From assembly GCF_019890935.1 (NCBI RefSeq), contig NZ_CP082333.1:2134001-2198000 (forward strand): 64,000 bases of DNA, read 5' to 3'. Shown here piece after piece: positions 44,798 through 54,363 of the stretch; positions within the stretch are counted from its first letter, which is position 1, and each line of letters begins with the position of its first letter. The translations under genes were made by a program, and so were the position numbers. A model generated the notes under the pieces. The model saw only the letters and a list, made by a program, of their open reading frames with translations. It was not told the origin of the DNA and made no database searches. This DNA is from Exiguobacterium acetylicum. Its GTDB lineage: Bacteria > Bacillota > Bacilli > Exiguobacteriales > Exiguobacteriaceae.

Positions 44798-46600
44798 TCA
44801 CTCTGCTAACAAAGCTTCAAATTCATCTAGGACACGTTCAAATTGACGCAATGCTGCTTCAACTGGCGCTTTTGTCGTCATATCGACACCCGCAGCTTTT
44901 AATACTTCGATTGGATAATCACTTGATCCCGCTTTTAAGAAATTGTTAATGTATCGCTCTACAGCAGGTTGTCCTTCTTCTAGAATCTGATCCGTCAAAG
45001 CAGCGGCAGCAGAAATGCCCGTTGCATACTGATAGACATAATAATTGTAATAGAAGTGTGGAATCCGAGCCCATTCTAGACCGATTTCTTCATCTAATAC
45101 AATTTCGTCTCCGAAGTATTTTTGATTCAACGCATAATACGTTGACGTTAAGAATTCCGGTGTCAGCGATTGTCCAAGACGTGCCGCATCATGAATTGCA
45201 TGTTCGAACTCGGCGAACATCGTTTGTCGGAACAATGTTCCGCGGAATGTTTCGAGTTGATTGTTTAATAGATAGAGTTTCTCTTTACGATCCGTCACTT
45301 TCTTCAATAGATAGTCGTTCAATAATGCTTCATTCGTCGTTGAAGCGACTTCTGCGACGAAGATTGAATAGTCACCGTATGGATATGGTTGAGACTTCCG
45401 CGTGTAATAACTATGGACGGAATGTCCGAATTCATGTGCGAGTGTAAAGAGGTTGTTGATGTTGTCTTGCCAGTTCATCAAAATGAACGGCTGTGTATCA
45501 TAAGCTCCAGAAGAGTAAGCTCCACTCCGTTTACCACGCGTCTCCCGGACATCAACCCAACGTTCAGACAACCCTTCTTCGAGGATATGCTTGTACTCTG
45601 CTCCGAGCGGTGCGAGCCCTTCCACCATCAATTGTTTCGCTTCCTCGTAAGAGACTTTCATCTCCACTTCAGAAACGAGCGGTGTGTACATATCATACAC
45701 GTGTAGTTCATCGAGTCCGAGCACTCGCTTACGTAGGGCAACGTAACGATGAAGCAATGGTAAATGCTCATGTACCGCTTCAACTAATCCATCATAGACG
45801 GACTCAGGAATCGCATTACCATGTAAAGCTGCTGCGCGTGCCGATGGGAACTTCCGGACATCCGCATAGAAGTTGTCTTTCTTAACTGACCCAGCAAGTG
45901 TTGAAGCGAGCGTATTCGTGTATTTTGCATATGTTCCATACATCGCTTTAAATGCGGCTTCACGGACCGAACGATCAGATGATTCCAGGAATGTGATGAA
46001 GCGACCATGTGTCAACTCTGTCTCTTCTCCGTCTTCCCCTTTGATTTTCGGGAATGTCAGATCTGCATTGTTCAACATACCGAACGTCGTACCGGATTGA
46101 CCGAGTACTTCTCCTGCCTTTGCAAGAATCGCTTCTTCCGCTTCCGTCAGGACGTGTTCACGCTCTTGATTCAATTCATCAAATGCATGACGATACATCG
46201 CAAGATCTGGATTCTCATTAAGATACGTCTCAATCGTTGACTCAGGTACAGCTAACAATTCTGGTGTCATGAAAGCAAGCGTTGCTCCGATTTGCGACGC
46301 GAGCGTTCGAGCACGGTCATTCATAGCTTGGTAGAAGCTGTCTGCTGTATTTTCGTCATAACGCATGTGCGCGTATGTATAAAGCTTATAAAGGCGTCTT
46401 GAGACTTCGTCGCGTAACTGTAACCCTTCATAGAGTGTTTCTGCACTCTGTCCAAGACGCCCCTTATACTCGACGAGTAATGGAAGCATCGCTTTCACCG
46501 ATTCGAATTCTTCTTCCCACGCTTCGTTCGTTGCGTAAATCGACTCTAGATTCCATGTTTCTGTAACGTCAACATCTTGACGTGTTAATACTTCTGCCAT
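44798..46600 (-). CDS. pepF: Oligoendopeptidase F
   Basis: 600 residues, M3 metallopeptidase with LAHEFGHSVHSYY zinc motif (HExxH; His about 386) and a downstream glutamate in ASTTNEALLNDY. It degrades cytosolic peptides of about 7-17 residues. ATG 46600 has AAAGGAG eight bases upstream. Adjacent to coiA, as in B. subtilis. Confidence 0.96.
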   Translation of the reverse strand: MAEVLTRQDVDVTETWNLESIYATNEAWEEEFESVKAMLPLLVEYKGRLGQSAETLYEGLQLRDEVSRRLYKLYTYAHMRYDENTADSFYQAMNDRARTLASQIGATLAFMTPELLAVPESTIETYLNENPDLAMYRHAFDELNQEREHVLTEAEEAILAKAGEVLGQSGTTFGMLNNADLTFPKIKGEDGEETELTHGRFITFLESSDRSVREAAFKAMYGTYAKYTNTLASTLAGSVKKDNFYADVRKFPSARAAALHGNAIPESVYDGLVEAVHEHLPLLHRYVALRKRVLGLDELHVYDMYTPLVSEVEMKVSYEEAKQLMVEGLAPLGAEYKHILEEGLSERWVDVRETRGKRSGAYSSGAYDTQPFILMNWQDNINNLFTLAHEFGHSVHSYYTRKSQPYPYGDYSIFVAEVASTTNEALLNDYLLKKVTDRKEKLYLLNNQLETFRGTLFRQTMFAEFEHAIHDAARLGQSLTPEFLTSTYYALNQKYFGDEIVLDEEIGLEWARIPHFYYNYYVYQYATGISAAAALTDQILEEGQPAVERYINNFLKAGSSDYPIEVLKAAGVDMTTKAPVEAALRQFERVLDEFEALLAE

Positions 46601-46664
46601 TTCCCTCACTCCTTTAATTCAGTTATACCTGTTTTCTTTTCGACAAACAATCGAAGTGCTCCTG

Positions 46665-47615
46665 CTAAAACAGCTTATTCGCCTCCTCAATCCGTTCCAT
46701 CCATTCTCTGACGAGAGCATCAATCAAATCTCTTTCAATCGATAGATTCAATTGGTGAAGCAGTTGATTTATGGCATGTTCTAGACGGATTGAAGTGTAC
46801 CTCCCTTTTAGCTTTAAAAAGACTGCGATTTGAAATTCAAAGGGATGGACGGGGAGAAATAATAGGCGTGTGATCGGAAGAAAGGCAAAAGAGGGAAGGT
46901 TCTGCAGATGGAAACCTGCTTGATACAGTGGGGTCTTGAGAATGCGTGGAGGTAATGAAGGATAAAAAGGACGTCGCCGGTAGCGATGAACGATCCCTTG
47001 CCATCGAGCGATTGAAAATTTCCGAGGAAATGATGAAGGCTCTGTCGAGAGGAAATCAGATAACGAGAGCGATTGAACCGTGCAATAGACATGGTGTTTT
47101 GCAAAAGGAACTGGATGTCGAAATCTCCGGATTTGATTCTCGACGATCAGATCCAAATAATCATTTTGTAAAAATGCTTGTCGCATCCAACCCTGCAATC
47201 GCAACGTGACACCATGTGAAGGATGAAATCCGATCCACCGAACCGTTTGTTCTTGTTTCGCATCAAGTAAGGCTCGTCTAATCCATTCCTCTGCCGACAT
47301 CGGAGAACGTTGAATCTCAATTCCAAGTTTCTGTTCCGGTATCCACAGGTCAAAACGTCTCTCTCCAGTCGTCCATTCAATTTCGACTTGGATACCTGCG
47401 TTTATTAAAGAATCGGCAATGCGCTTTTTCCAGGACATATGCACACTACTTTCTCCTGTACAAGCTGAGATATGTGCAAAATGTGGTCGTCGCCCTTGCC
47501 TGACGCGCAAGGGCTTCAGGCAATACGGACAACGTAAGGACATCGCTTTTAATTCATGGATGGGAAATCTGTGAATCATGATGCGTTTACCAGAAGCATC
47601 AATGGCTTCAAACAT
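46665..47615 (-). CDS. coiA: Competence protein CoiA
   Basis: 316 residues. N-terminal zinc-ribbon-like CPYCLKPLRVRQGRRPHFAH (CPYC), then the nuclease-like CoiA core (IEIQRSPMSAEEWIRRALLDAKQEQTVRWIG in two pieces; GIEIQRSPM is the motif). CoiA is needed for natural transformation at the stage of single-strand handling. AAGGGGAC precedes the ATG. It ends 64 bp upstream of pepF. Confidence 0.9.
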   Translation of the reverse strand: MFEAIDASGKRIMIHRFPIHELKAMSLRCPYCLKPLRVRQGRRPHFAHISACTGESSVHMSWKKRIADSLINAGIQVEIEWTTGERRFDLWIPEQKLGIEIQRSPMSAEEWIRRALLDAKQEQTVRWIGFHPSHGVTLRLQGWMRQAFLQNDYLDLIVENQIRRFRHPVPFAKHHVYCTVQSLSLSDFLSTEPSSFPRKFSIARWQGIVHRYRRRPFYPSLPPRILKTPLYQAGFHLQNLPSFAFLPITRLLFLPVHPFEFQIAVFLKLKGRYTSIRLEHAINQLLHQLNLSIERDLIDALVREWMERIEEANKLF

Positions 47616-47633
47616 CTGAATCGTCCCCTTTTG

Positions 47634-49145
47634 CTAGAGTAACGGTGAGAATAAACGTGAAATCGATTCAATCAATCGACGGCGTAATGGACGTCGATGG
47701 AACATATCAGCATCAACTTGTGTCGAATGGCTAAAATCTTCATAAAAATCACGTGTTAGTTCATGGACAGAGTTCGTTCCATATAAGAAAGCATTCACTT
47801 CGAAATTCAAATGAAAACTACGTAAATCCATGTTCGCTGTCCCAATCGTTGCGATGGCGTCGTCCACAACGATGACTTTCGAGTGCATGAACCCTTTATT
47901 GTACTCGTAAATTTTCACACCAGCTCGTAGCAAGTCATCAAAATATGAACGGCTCGCATAAAATACGATTTTATGGTCTGGAAAGCTCGGTAGCAGAATA
48001 CGAACATCAATCCCAGCCATAGCAGCTGTCTTCAGTGCTGTCATGAGGTCTTCGTCCGGTATCAAATACGGGGAAGCAATATAGACTGATTCACGCGCTT
48101 CCGTGATGAGCCCGAAGTAAAGTGATTTCATTGCCTCATGTGGCTCATCAGGACCGCTCGCAATGATTTGAACACCCCCTGTTGCTCCTTCAACGTACTC
48201 AAGCGGCTCCATGTAAAACGGTGTAAACAGCCGTTCTCCTGTCATGTAATACCAGTCTTGGAGAAAAATCAGTTGGAGTTCAGAGACAGCCTCTCCTCTT
48301 ACGAGAAGATGCGTATCACGCCAAAAACCAAAATGTTGATCGCGACCGATATACTCGTCACCAATGTTGATTCCGCCTGTAAAAGCAACCGTTCCATCGA
48401 TGACGACGATTTTCCGATGATTTCGGTAGTTCGATTTACTCGAAATAAACGGTAAGACGACGGGGAAAAACGCGCGAACCTCAACGCCAGCCGCCTGCAT
48501 CTTCTTGAAATAATGTTTATCCGTCGAAAAACATCCAACGGCATCATAAAGAAAGCGGACCTCGATTCCTTGCTCAGCCTTTTCAATCAATGCTTCCTGT
48601 AACTGAAGCGCAAGTTGATCATCGCGTACGATATAGTACTCCAAATGAATATGATGCTGTGCTTGACGAATCTCTTCTAAAAGAATCGGAAATTTTTCCT
48701 GACCATTCGTCAAGATTCTTGTATGTGTATTATACGAAATCGGAAGGCGACTGATTGAATCGATAAGTGTCACAACTTTTCCATAACGCCCTTCTTGGAA
48801 CACTGATTGGTGTACCCCTGCCTTAAACTGGGTACGATACTTAATGTAAGACTCTTCATCAAGCATTGCCTTCAGTCGAAACATTCGTTTTCGGCGGTAG
48901 TTCTGACCGAATGTGAAATACACGAATACGCCAACGACAGGCAATGCCATCATGACAAGTGCCCAGACGAGCGTTCGTTCTGGGTTTCGATTTTCGAGTA
49001 GAATGATGACAAACACGCTCATGACGACCAAGATGATGACGATGGACAGCCAACCTACCATATAGACACTCCAATAGTAGGATAAAAAGGCAATCAAGCC
49101 GATGGTCAAGATGAGGGTCATGAGAAGTTGTACACGTCGTAGCAT
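47634..49145 (-). CDS. cls: Cardiolipin synthase
   Basis: 503 residues. Two N-terminal membrane helices, then two PLD phosphodiesterase motifs: NYRNHRKIVVIDG and MHSKVIVVDDAIATIGTANMD. Condenses two phosphatidylglycerols to cardiolipin at the membrane. The coiA start lies 19 bp downstream of it, so coiA and pepF may be in its operon. Confidence 0.96.
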   Translation of the reverse strand: MLRRVQLLMTLILTIGLIAFLSYYWSVYMVGWLSIVIILVVMSVFVIILLENRNPERTLVWALVMMALPVVGVFVYFTFGQNYRRKRMFRLKAMLDEESYIKYRTQFKAGVHQSVFQEGRYGKVVTLIDSISRLPISYNTHTRILTNGQEKFPILLEEIRQAQHHIHLEYYIVRDDQLALQLQEALIEKAEQGIEVRFLYDAVGCFSTDKHYFKKMQAAGVEVRAFFPVVLPFISSKSNYRNHRKIVVIDGTVAFTGGINIGDEYIGRDQHFGFWRDTHLLVRGEAVSELQLIFLQDWYYMTGERLFTPFYMEPLEYVEGATGGVQIIASGPDEPHEAMKSLYFGLITEARESVYIASPYLIPDEDLMTALKTAAMAGIDVRILLPSFPDHKIVFYASRSYFDDLLRAGVKIYEYNKGFMHSKVIVVDDAIATIGTANMDLRSFHLNFEVNAFLYGTNSVHELTRDFYEDFSHSTQVDADMFHRRPLRRRLIESISRLFSPLL

Positions 49146-49213
49146 GAATCCCCCTCCTTTTATGTAAGTAGTACAAATCGTATTTAAACTGATGACAGAA
49201 AGGAAGCGTTTAA

Positions 49214-49936
49214 ATGGGTACGTATATCATTACTGGTGCAACAAGTGGAATTGGTGAGGCAACTGCCCTTCAACTCATCCGGGAGGGACATACTGTCCTT
49301 GCGATTGGTCGTAATGAAGAAAAAGGATCCTCACTTGAAGCAGATGGAGAAGGACGTTTATATTTCTTCCCTGTCGACTTAACTGATTCCTCTGCAATCG
49401 ATGCGTTCTTTGAAGAAACACAAGAAGATTTCCCAGAAATCGATGGTATTTTCAACAATGCAGGTACTTTCGGTAAACCCGTCGCACCTGAACGTGTCTC
49501 CGATCAACAAAAAGAAGTGTTTCAAGTGAACTATCACGCACCCGAACGAATCATCCAGCTTGCGACAAAACGCTTTTCAAAAGGTGCTTCCATCGTCAAT
49601 AATAGCGCCATCGTAGGTCATGTTAAGTTTCCAGCAATGCTACTGCCTTACGCGTCGTCTAAGAGTGCTTTACTGACGCTAACAAAGACATACGCCGCCC
49701 GCTTCCATGGTAAGTACCGATTTAATGCTATTTGCCCGGGACCAGTCGATACAGCGCTCAGTCATGCCTTATATGGCGGGAAAGATAAATTTGACCTCGC
49801 AATGAAACATCACCTTCGAGGTGAGCCTGCACAACCTTCTGAAATCGCTGAGGTCGTTTGTTTCTTACTATCAAACAAAGCGAGTTACATCAACGGTCAA
49901 GCGCTCATCGTAGATGGAGGCTATACCCTCACTTAA
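49214..49936 (+). CDS. Short-chain dehydrogenase/reductase
   Basis: 240 residues with cofactor motif TGATSGIGEA (8-17), NNAGTFG, catalytic Ser in NNSAIVG and YASSKSA (Tyr/Lys), and a C-terminal INGQALIVDGGYTLT typical of the FabG-like classical group. Substrate unknown. GAAAGGAAG precedes the ATG. Divergent from cls. Confidence 0.92.
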   Translation: MGTYIITGATSGIGEATALQLIREGHTVLAIGRNEEKGSSLEADGEGRLYFFPVDLTDSSAIDAFFEETQEDFPEIDGIFNNAGTFGKPVAPERVSDQQKEVFQVNYHAPERIIQLATKRFSKGASIVNNSAIVGHVKFPAMLLPYASSKSALLTLTKTYAARFHGKYRFNAICPGPVDTALSHALYGGKDKFDLAMKHHLRGEPAQPSEIAEVVCFLLSNKASYINGQALIVDGGYTLT

Positions 49937-49998
49937 TACCAGAACAAAAGGAGGTATCACGATATGTGATCCTCCTTTTCCTCGCACTTTTTCTGACC

Positions 49999-50625
49999 TT
50001 AGTTCGGAAAATGTTTCCGAATGAACGGAAAGACATCTGAAGCAATGATTTGTTTCCCGTATTCAGCTACAGGATGTATCGTTTGTTCGCTGAACTGGAG
50101 ATACTCTGCGATTAAACTCATGACGTTTTCTTGCGCTTCTACGTTCACATCATCTTCGAAATGAACATGCAGTAAATAGAGTCCATCTTTTTGATAAAGC
50201 GCTGTTTCAAGTTCTGCGAATACAGGAGCATTCGCATATTGGCTGAGCGCGATGATATGTTCGAAATCGCGAGTTTCAAATAAAACATCTTGGCTTAACT
50301 CTGTATCTTTATCTTCTGTCTCAGACATCGCTGATCGTAAAAGTGAATCGAGTTCGTCTTCATCGACTTGCTCACCATCAACTGCATTTTTCGCGATCGT
50401 TACAGTGACTTCAAGACCTTTTTCAAATGCTTGCACTTGTATCCATAGTGGACCTTCGAAGGAGATGGACTCTTTTTCATTCGCTTCGTCCATCATCTGC
50501 CAGAATAACTGTTCTCCCCGTTCCCGGTTATACCAAATCTCATCTCGGGCAAAACCACGGCGTTCGATGTCGGTGTACGTGATGAAGAACTTGACCGTAT
50601 TGTCATTGACGCGTTCGATTTTCAA
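49999..50625 (-). CDS. mecA: ClpC adaptor MecA
   Basis: 208 residues. N-terminal substrate-binding domain (MKIERVNDNTVKFFITYTD, EIWYNRERGEQLFWQMMDE, GPLWIQVQAFEKGLEV) and a C-terminal ClpC-binding domain (FEHIIALSQYAN onwards). MecA targets ComK and other proteins to ClpCP. The start is TTG 50625, eight bases after AGGAG; an upstream GTG lies on the ribosome site. Confidence 0.95.
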   Translation of the reverse strand: MKIERVNDNTVKFFITYTDIERRGFARDEIWYNRERGEQLFWQMMDEANEKESISFEGPLWIQVQAFEKGLEVTVTIAKNAVDGEQVDEDELDSLLRSAMSETEDKDTELSQDVLFETRDFEHIIALSQYANAPVFAELETALYQKDGLYLLHVHFEDDVNVEAQENVMSLIAEYLQFSEQTIHPVAEYGKQIIASDVFPFIRKHFPN

Positions 50626-50643
50626 ACTGTCCACTCCTTTCTT

Positions 50644-50671
50644 CTCGTTCCTTATCTAGAATACGAACGAG
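50644..50671. other. Dyad in the mecA leader
   Basis: CTCGTTC-N14-GAACGAG lies next to the mecA ribosome site; another dyad GGATTC-N8-GAATCC (about 50681-50701) is just upstream. Possible leader hairpins. Confidence 0.35.
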
Positions 50672-50757
50672 GACATAACTTGGATTCATAGTTTTGAATC
50701 CGAAGGATATATTTCTATTCCTTTGTTATCTTTATTTTAACCTTTTTTATCGGTAAC

Positions 50758-50793
50758 AAAAAGCACACTGCTCACGAAGCAGCGTGCTTTTTA
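50758..50793 (-). terminator. Terminator of spx
   Basis: Arms AAAAGCACxCTGCT/AGCAGxGTGCTTTT, T-run on the minus strand. Confidence 0.88.
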
Positions 50794-50796
50794 AAA

Positions 50797-51195
50797 TTAC
50801 TCGTTGACAAGACGCTGCGCTTCCAAAAGTTGGAATGTACGCACCTTGCGCGGTAAGAATCGACGGATTTCATCCTCGTTGTATCCCACTTGAAGGCGTT
50901 TTTCATCAATCAAGATTGGGCGACGCAATAATCCCGGATATTCTTGAATCAAATCGTATAGATGCTGCAACGATAAGTTTTCAACGGAAACATCGAGTTT
51001 CGAGAAGACTTTTGAACGTGTTGAAATGATCTCGTCCGTTCCATCTTCCGTCATGCGAAGAATCTGTTTGATTTCATCGAGCGATAATGGTTCTGAAAAG
51101 ATATTACGTTCAACGAACGGGATTTCATGTTCTTCAAGCCACGCGCGTGCTTTCCGACAAGAAGTACAACTTGGTGAAGTATAGAGTGTTACCAT
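50797..51195 (-). CDS. spx: Transcriptional regulator Spx
   Basis: 132 residues, ArsC-like fold. Redox switch CTSC (Cys10/Cys13), [41 protein letters not shown] (in pieces [14 protein letters not shown] and [14 protein letters not shown]). Spx binds RNA polymerase alpha and drives the disulfide-stress response; levels are set by SpxH/ClpXP. ATG 51195 follows GGGGGAGG. Virtually identical to B. subtilis Spx as I recall it. Confidence 0.98.
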   Translation of the reverse strand: MVTLYTSPSCTSCRKARAWLEEHEIPFVERNIFSEPLSLDEIKQILRMTEDGTDEIISTRSKVFSKLDVSVENLSLQHLYDLIQEYPGLLRRPILIDEKRLQVGYNEDEIRRFLPRKVRTFQLLEAQRLVNE

Positions 51196-51336
51196 TGAAA
51201 AACATCCTCCCCCTGATTTAACATCATTCAATATCTATGTGAATAAGCAGATATTGATGATGGTTCTATTACTTGACAGTTTACATCTAATAAAGCAGAA
51301 AACCTAGCTTTTTTATAAAGATGAAAGAACTTTTCG

Positions 51337-51377
51337 TAAAAAAGCTTGTTAAAGCCACCACGTGGCTTTAACAAGCT
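51337..51377 (-). terminator. Terminator of the 45-aa gene
   Basis: Perfect 16-bp arms AGCTTGTTAAAGCCAC/GTGGCTTTAACAAGCT and six T on the minus strand. The first arm contains the stop codon of the small ORF. Confidence 0.92.
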
Positions 51378-51505
51378 GGCGTGTGATCAAATGGCTGAGA
51401 AATCGTCTCTTTTGCTTTAGGAAGTTTCATTTCTTTCAGTTTTTTCTCTAAAATATCCCGCAAAAGGCGCTTCTTCAGCTTTTTCTTCTTGTCACGTTCT
51501 TTCAT
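51368..51505 (-). CDS. Lysine-rich small protein, 45 aa
   Basis: MKERDKKKKLKKRLLRDILE, KKLKEMKLPKAKETISQPFD, HTPAC. About 15 lysines; one amphipathic helix is likely, ending in a Cys. GGGGTG lies seven bases before the ATG, an extended -10 (TGG plus TATACT, 51581-51589) lies about 75 bp upstream, and a terminator follows. I do not recognise it; size and charge are reminiscent of Fur-regulated basic proteins, without a clear match. Located between spx and the divergent HD gene. Confidence 0.65.
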   Translation of the reverse strand: MKERDKKKKLKKRLLRDILEKKLKEMKLPKAKETISQPFDHTPAC

Positions 51506-51580
51506 ATTCCGACACCCCAATCGGCCCGAAACAGAACTAACAACCATACGAAAGCAAAATAATCATCTTCTACATTAGTA

Positions 51581-51589
51581 AGTATACCA
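51581..51589 (-). promoter_or_regulatory. Extended -10 promoter of the 45-aa gene
   Basis: TGGTATACT on the minus strand. Confidence 0.5.
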
Positions 51590-51661
51590 CGTATCTCAAA
51601 AATCTATTCCTACTTTAAGCAATTAAATATGTGAGATTGTCGATTGAGGAATGAAAAACAG

Positions 51662-51690
51662 TTGCAATTTCTTTCAAATTTCTGTAGAGT
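51662..51690 (+). promoter_or_regulatory. Promoter of the HD-domain gene
   Basis: TTGCAA (51662-51667), 17-bp spacer, TAGAGT (51685-51690). Confidence 0.5.
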
Positions 51691-51729
51691 GTATAGAAAT
51701 ATCAACGCTCAGAAAGGAGTTTTTCATTC

Positions 51730-52263
51730 ATGGCATTAACACTCGTTACGATTCTTGATCATCCGATCGCTCAAAAATATTTATCTCGTTCTGGCTTGAA
51801 TCATGCGATTTCAGTAGCCGAGCGCGCACTGACGCTTGCTACGAAACGCGGCTTAGATGCAGACACTGCTACGAAAGCAGCACTCTTACATGATATCGGT
51901 CATTACGAATGGTATACCGATGGCACTTGGAACTATGATTTATATCGCCAAAATGATATTCATGCCATTAAAGGAGCTGAACGTGCTCACAAACTATTGA
52001 TTCGTCTTGGTGAAGAACCAGCACGTGCAAAAGAAATTGCTCTCGCTGTTCTTTTGCATACGGATTCTTATCTTCCACCAGGTGCAATCAATCGAACACC
52101 TCTTCAACAACTTGTTCATGATGCGGATACGCTGGAAGAACAGCCGGGCGGACTCCATCATTACGAAAAAATTGACTTTGAAGAAGCCATGCGTCGTCTT
52201 GATGCAATCGATGCAGTCGTCCATCGATTTGCTCATCTACCGCGTATCGCATCAGAAAATTAA
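51730..52263 (+). CDS. HD-domain phosphohydrolase
   Basis: 177 residues. NHAISVAERA gives the first His (His25), ALLHDIGHYEWYTD the HD pair (His54/Asp55), and LHTDSYLPP and VHDADTLEE later metal ligands. Single-domain HD hydrolases cleave nucleotides or related phosphates; substrate unknown. AGAAAGGAG precedes the ATG. Confidence 0.9.
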   Translation: MALTLVTILDHPIAQKYLSRSGLNHAISVAERALTLATKRGLDADTATKAALLHDIGHYEWYTDGTWNYDLYRQNDIHAIKGAERAHKLLIRLGEEPARAKEIALAVLLHTDSYLPPGAINRTPLQQLVHDADTLEEQPGGLHHYEKIDFEEAMRRLDAIDAVVHRFAHLPRIASEN

Positions 52264-52299
52264 AAGGCATTTCCACGATCAACGTGGAAATGCCTTTTT
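52263..52299. terminator. Bidirectional terminator between the HD gene and oppF
   Basis: Perfect 16-bp arms AAAAGGCATTTCCACG/CGTGGAAATGCCTTTT. Confidence 0.93.
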
Positions 52300-52309
52300 G
52301 CTTTAACGA

Positions 52310-53263
52310 TTATACAAGTTGCGCTTGATACGCTTCAAGTTCTGCATCCGTCATCGAAACGAAGTGACCTGGTTCGATTTCACGAAGTGGTGGAATGCTC
52401 GAATCTTCATCCGATTTCCCAACCGGTCCACTCGTCGGACGATCAAAGATGATCCGTTTACGTGTCCGCTCGTGCTCTGGATCCGGAAGCGGAATCGCAG
52501 ATAAAAGTGACTTCGTATAAGCATGAACAGGATTCTCATACAGACGATCCGCATCACACAATTCAACGAGGTGACCCTGATACATAACACCAATCCGGTC
52601 TGAGATATACTTAACCATCGATAAATCGTGGGCGATGAACAAGTATGTCAAACTGCGATCACGTTGCAGTTTTTTCATCAAGTTGACGACTTGGGCTTGA
52701 ATCGATACGTCAAGTGCTGAAATCGGCTCATCCGCAATGATGAAGTCCGGCTCTACAGCAAGTGCACGTGCGATACCAATCCGTTGACGCTGACCACCTG
52801 AGAACTCGTGCGGGTAACGACTCGCGTGTTCTTTCGTCAAACCAACAGTCTCAAGCAAATCATATACACGGTTATTGCGCTCTTCTTTTGAGTTTGCTAA
52901 ACCATGAATATCGATTCCTTCAGCGATGATATCACCAACCGTCATCCGTGGATTTAACGATGCATACGGATCTTGGAAGATCATTTGCATTGCACGGTTG
53001 AATTTCAATTTTTCTTTACGTGACTTCTTACCATGAACGTTTTCACCTTTGAAGATGACTTCGCCGTCTGTCGCTTCGTATAAACCAATGATCGAGCGAC
53101 CAGTCGTTGACTTACCACAGCCTGACTCTCCAACGAGACCAAGTACTTCGCCTTCGTAGATATCAAATGAAAGTCCATCAACCGCTTTGACGACGCGTCC
53201 ACGTCCAATATTGAAATGTTGCTTCAAGTTTTTTACTTCAAGTAATTTATTACGATTTTCCAT
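52310..53263 (-). CDS. oppF: Oligopeptide ABC transporter ATP-binding protein OppF
   Basis: 317 residues. Walker [10 protein letters not shown], signature [10 protein letters not shown], Walker [13 protein letters not shown], and the oligopeptide-type C-terminal extension ([19 protein letters not shown]). Last gene of oppABCDF; its ATG overlaps the oppD stop in TAATG. With OppD it powers peptide uptake. Confidence 0.95.
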   Translation of the reverse strand: MENRNKLLEVKNLKQHFNIGRGRVVKAVDGLSFDIYEGEVLGLVGESGCGKSTTGRSIIGLYEATDGEVIFKGENVHGKKSRKEKLKFNRAMQMIFQDPYASLNPRMTVGDIIAEGIDIHGLANSKEERNNRVYDLLETVGLTKEHASRYPHEFSGGQRQRIGIARALAVEPDFIIADEPISALDVSIQAQVVNLMKKLQRDRSLTYLFIAHDLSMVKYISDRIGVMYQGHLVELCDADRLYENPVHAYTKSLLSAIPLPDPEHERTRKRIIFDRPTSGPVGKSDEDSSIPPLREIEPGHFVSMTDAELEAYQAQLV

Positions 53264-54336
53264 TATTTCAGACCGCCTTTCAGAAGCGATTTTGAGAACA
53301 CGCTGTCCGGACGGTATTTTAACGCCAAGTCACGGATTGCAGCGGGTGGTTCGACGTATGGAGCTTGTGGATGTAGCAACCACGTCGCCGCTTCGTGTGT
53401 ATCTGAGATTTTGAAGAAAGGTGGTTCTTTCTCGAAATCAATCTTCATCGCGTATTTGTTACGCGGTGCAAACGCATCACCGACTGGTGGATGCATCAAG
53501 TTCGGTGGAGTTCCTGGAATCGCAGGAAGATCTTGTGAACGGTCATCCGATGGACGTGGCATTGAACCTAGTAGTCCCCAAGTATATGGATGACGCGGCT
53601 CATAGAAGATCTCATCTACTGTACCTTTTTCAATCAATTTACCAGCATACATGACGGCTACACGGTCAGCCATGTTCGCTACGACACCTAAGTCGTGCGT
53701 AATGAAGATGATTGCTGTACCCGTTTTTTGCTGAATGTCTTTCAATAACTCAAGGATCTGAGCTTGAATTGTAACATCGAGTGCAGTCGTCGGCTCATCG
53801 GCAATCAACACTTTCGGATTACATGCAAGTGCGATTGCGATGACGATCCGTTGACGCATCCCACCCGATAATTGGTGCGGATATTGTTTCAGACGCGCTT
53901 CTGGATTCGGAATTCCTACGAGTGTCAAAAGTTCGAGTGTACGCTTTTTCGCTGCGTCGCCTGTTAAGCCTTGGTGACGTTTTAACCCTTCAGCGATTTG
54001 TTTATAAATCGTCATTGTCGGGTTAAGTGATGTCATCGGATCTTGGAAGATCATTGCGATATCACGACCGCGGACTTTTTGCATTTCTTTATCCGAAAGC
54101 TTAACGAGGTCACGACCTTCAAATAAGATTTCACCTTGTGTGATTTCACCTGGTGGGTTTGGAATCAAACGCATGATCGCTTTTGAAGTAACCGATTTAC
54201 CAGAACCAGACTCACCAACGATTGCGAGTGTCTCGCCTTTTTTCAAATCAAACGATACACCGCGGACGGCTTGTACCGTCCCGGCATACGTATGGAAAGC
54301 GACGTTCAGGTCGCGAACAGATAAAATAGTTTCCAT
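53263..54336 (-). CDS. oppD: Oligopeptide ABC transporter ATP-binding protein OppD
   Basis: 357 residues. Walker A GESGSGKSV, signature LSGGMRQRI, Walker B VLIADEPTTALD, and C-terminal oligo/dipeptide extension (PRHPYTWGLLGSMPRP). Pairs with OppF. AGAGAGGAGC precedes the ATG. Start lies 27 bp after oppC. Confidence 0.95.
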   Translation of the reverse strand: METILSVRDLNVAFHTYAGTVQAVRGVSFDLKKGETLAIVGESGSGKSVTSKAIMRLIPNPPGEITQGEILFEGRDLVKLSDKEMQKVRGRDIAMIFQDPMTSLNPTMTIYKQIAEGLKRHQGLTGDAAKKRTLELLTLVGIPNPEARLKQYPHQLSGGMRQRIVIAIALACNPKVLIADEPTTALDVTIQAQILELLKDIQQKTGTAIIFITHDLGVVANMADRVAVMYAGKLIEKGTVDEIFYEPRHPYTWGLLGSMPRPSDDRSQDLPAIPGTPPNLMHPPVGDAFAPRNKYAMKIDFEKEPPFFKISDTHEAATWLLHPQAPYVEPPAAIRDLALKYRPDSVFSKSLLKGGLK

Positions 54337-54363
54337 TGTGAATGAGCTCCTCTCTAGTTTCCG

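Noticed and set aside
46946-47209. 87-residue plus-strand ORF
   Set aside because: Antisense to coiA.
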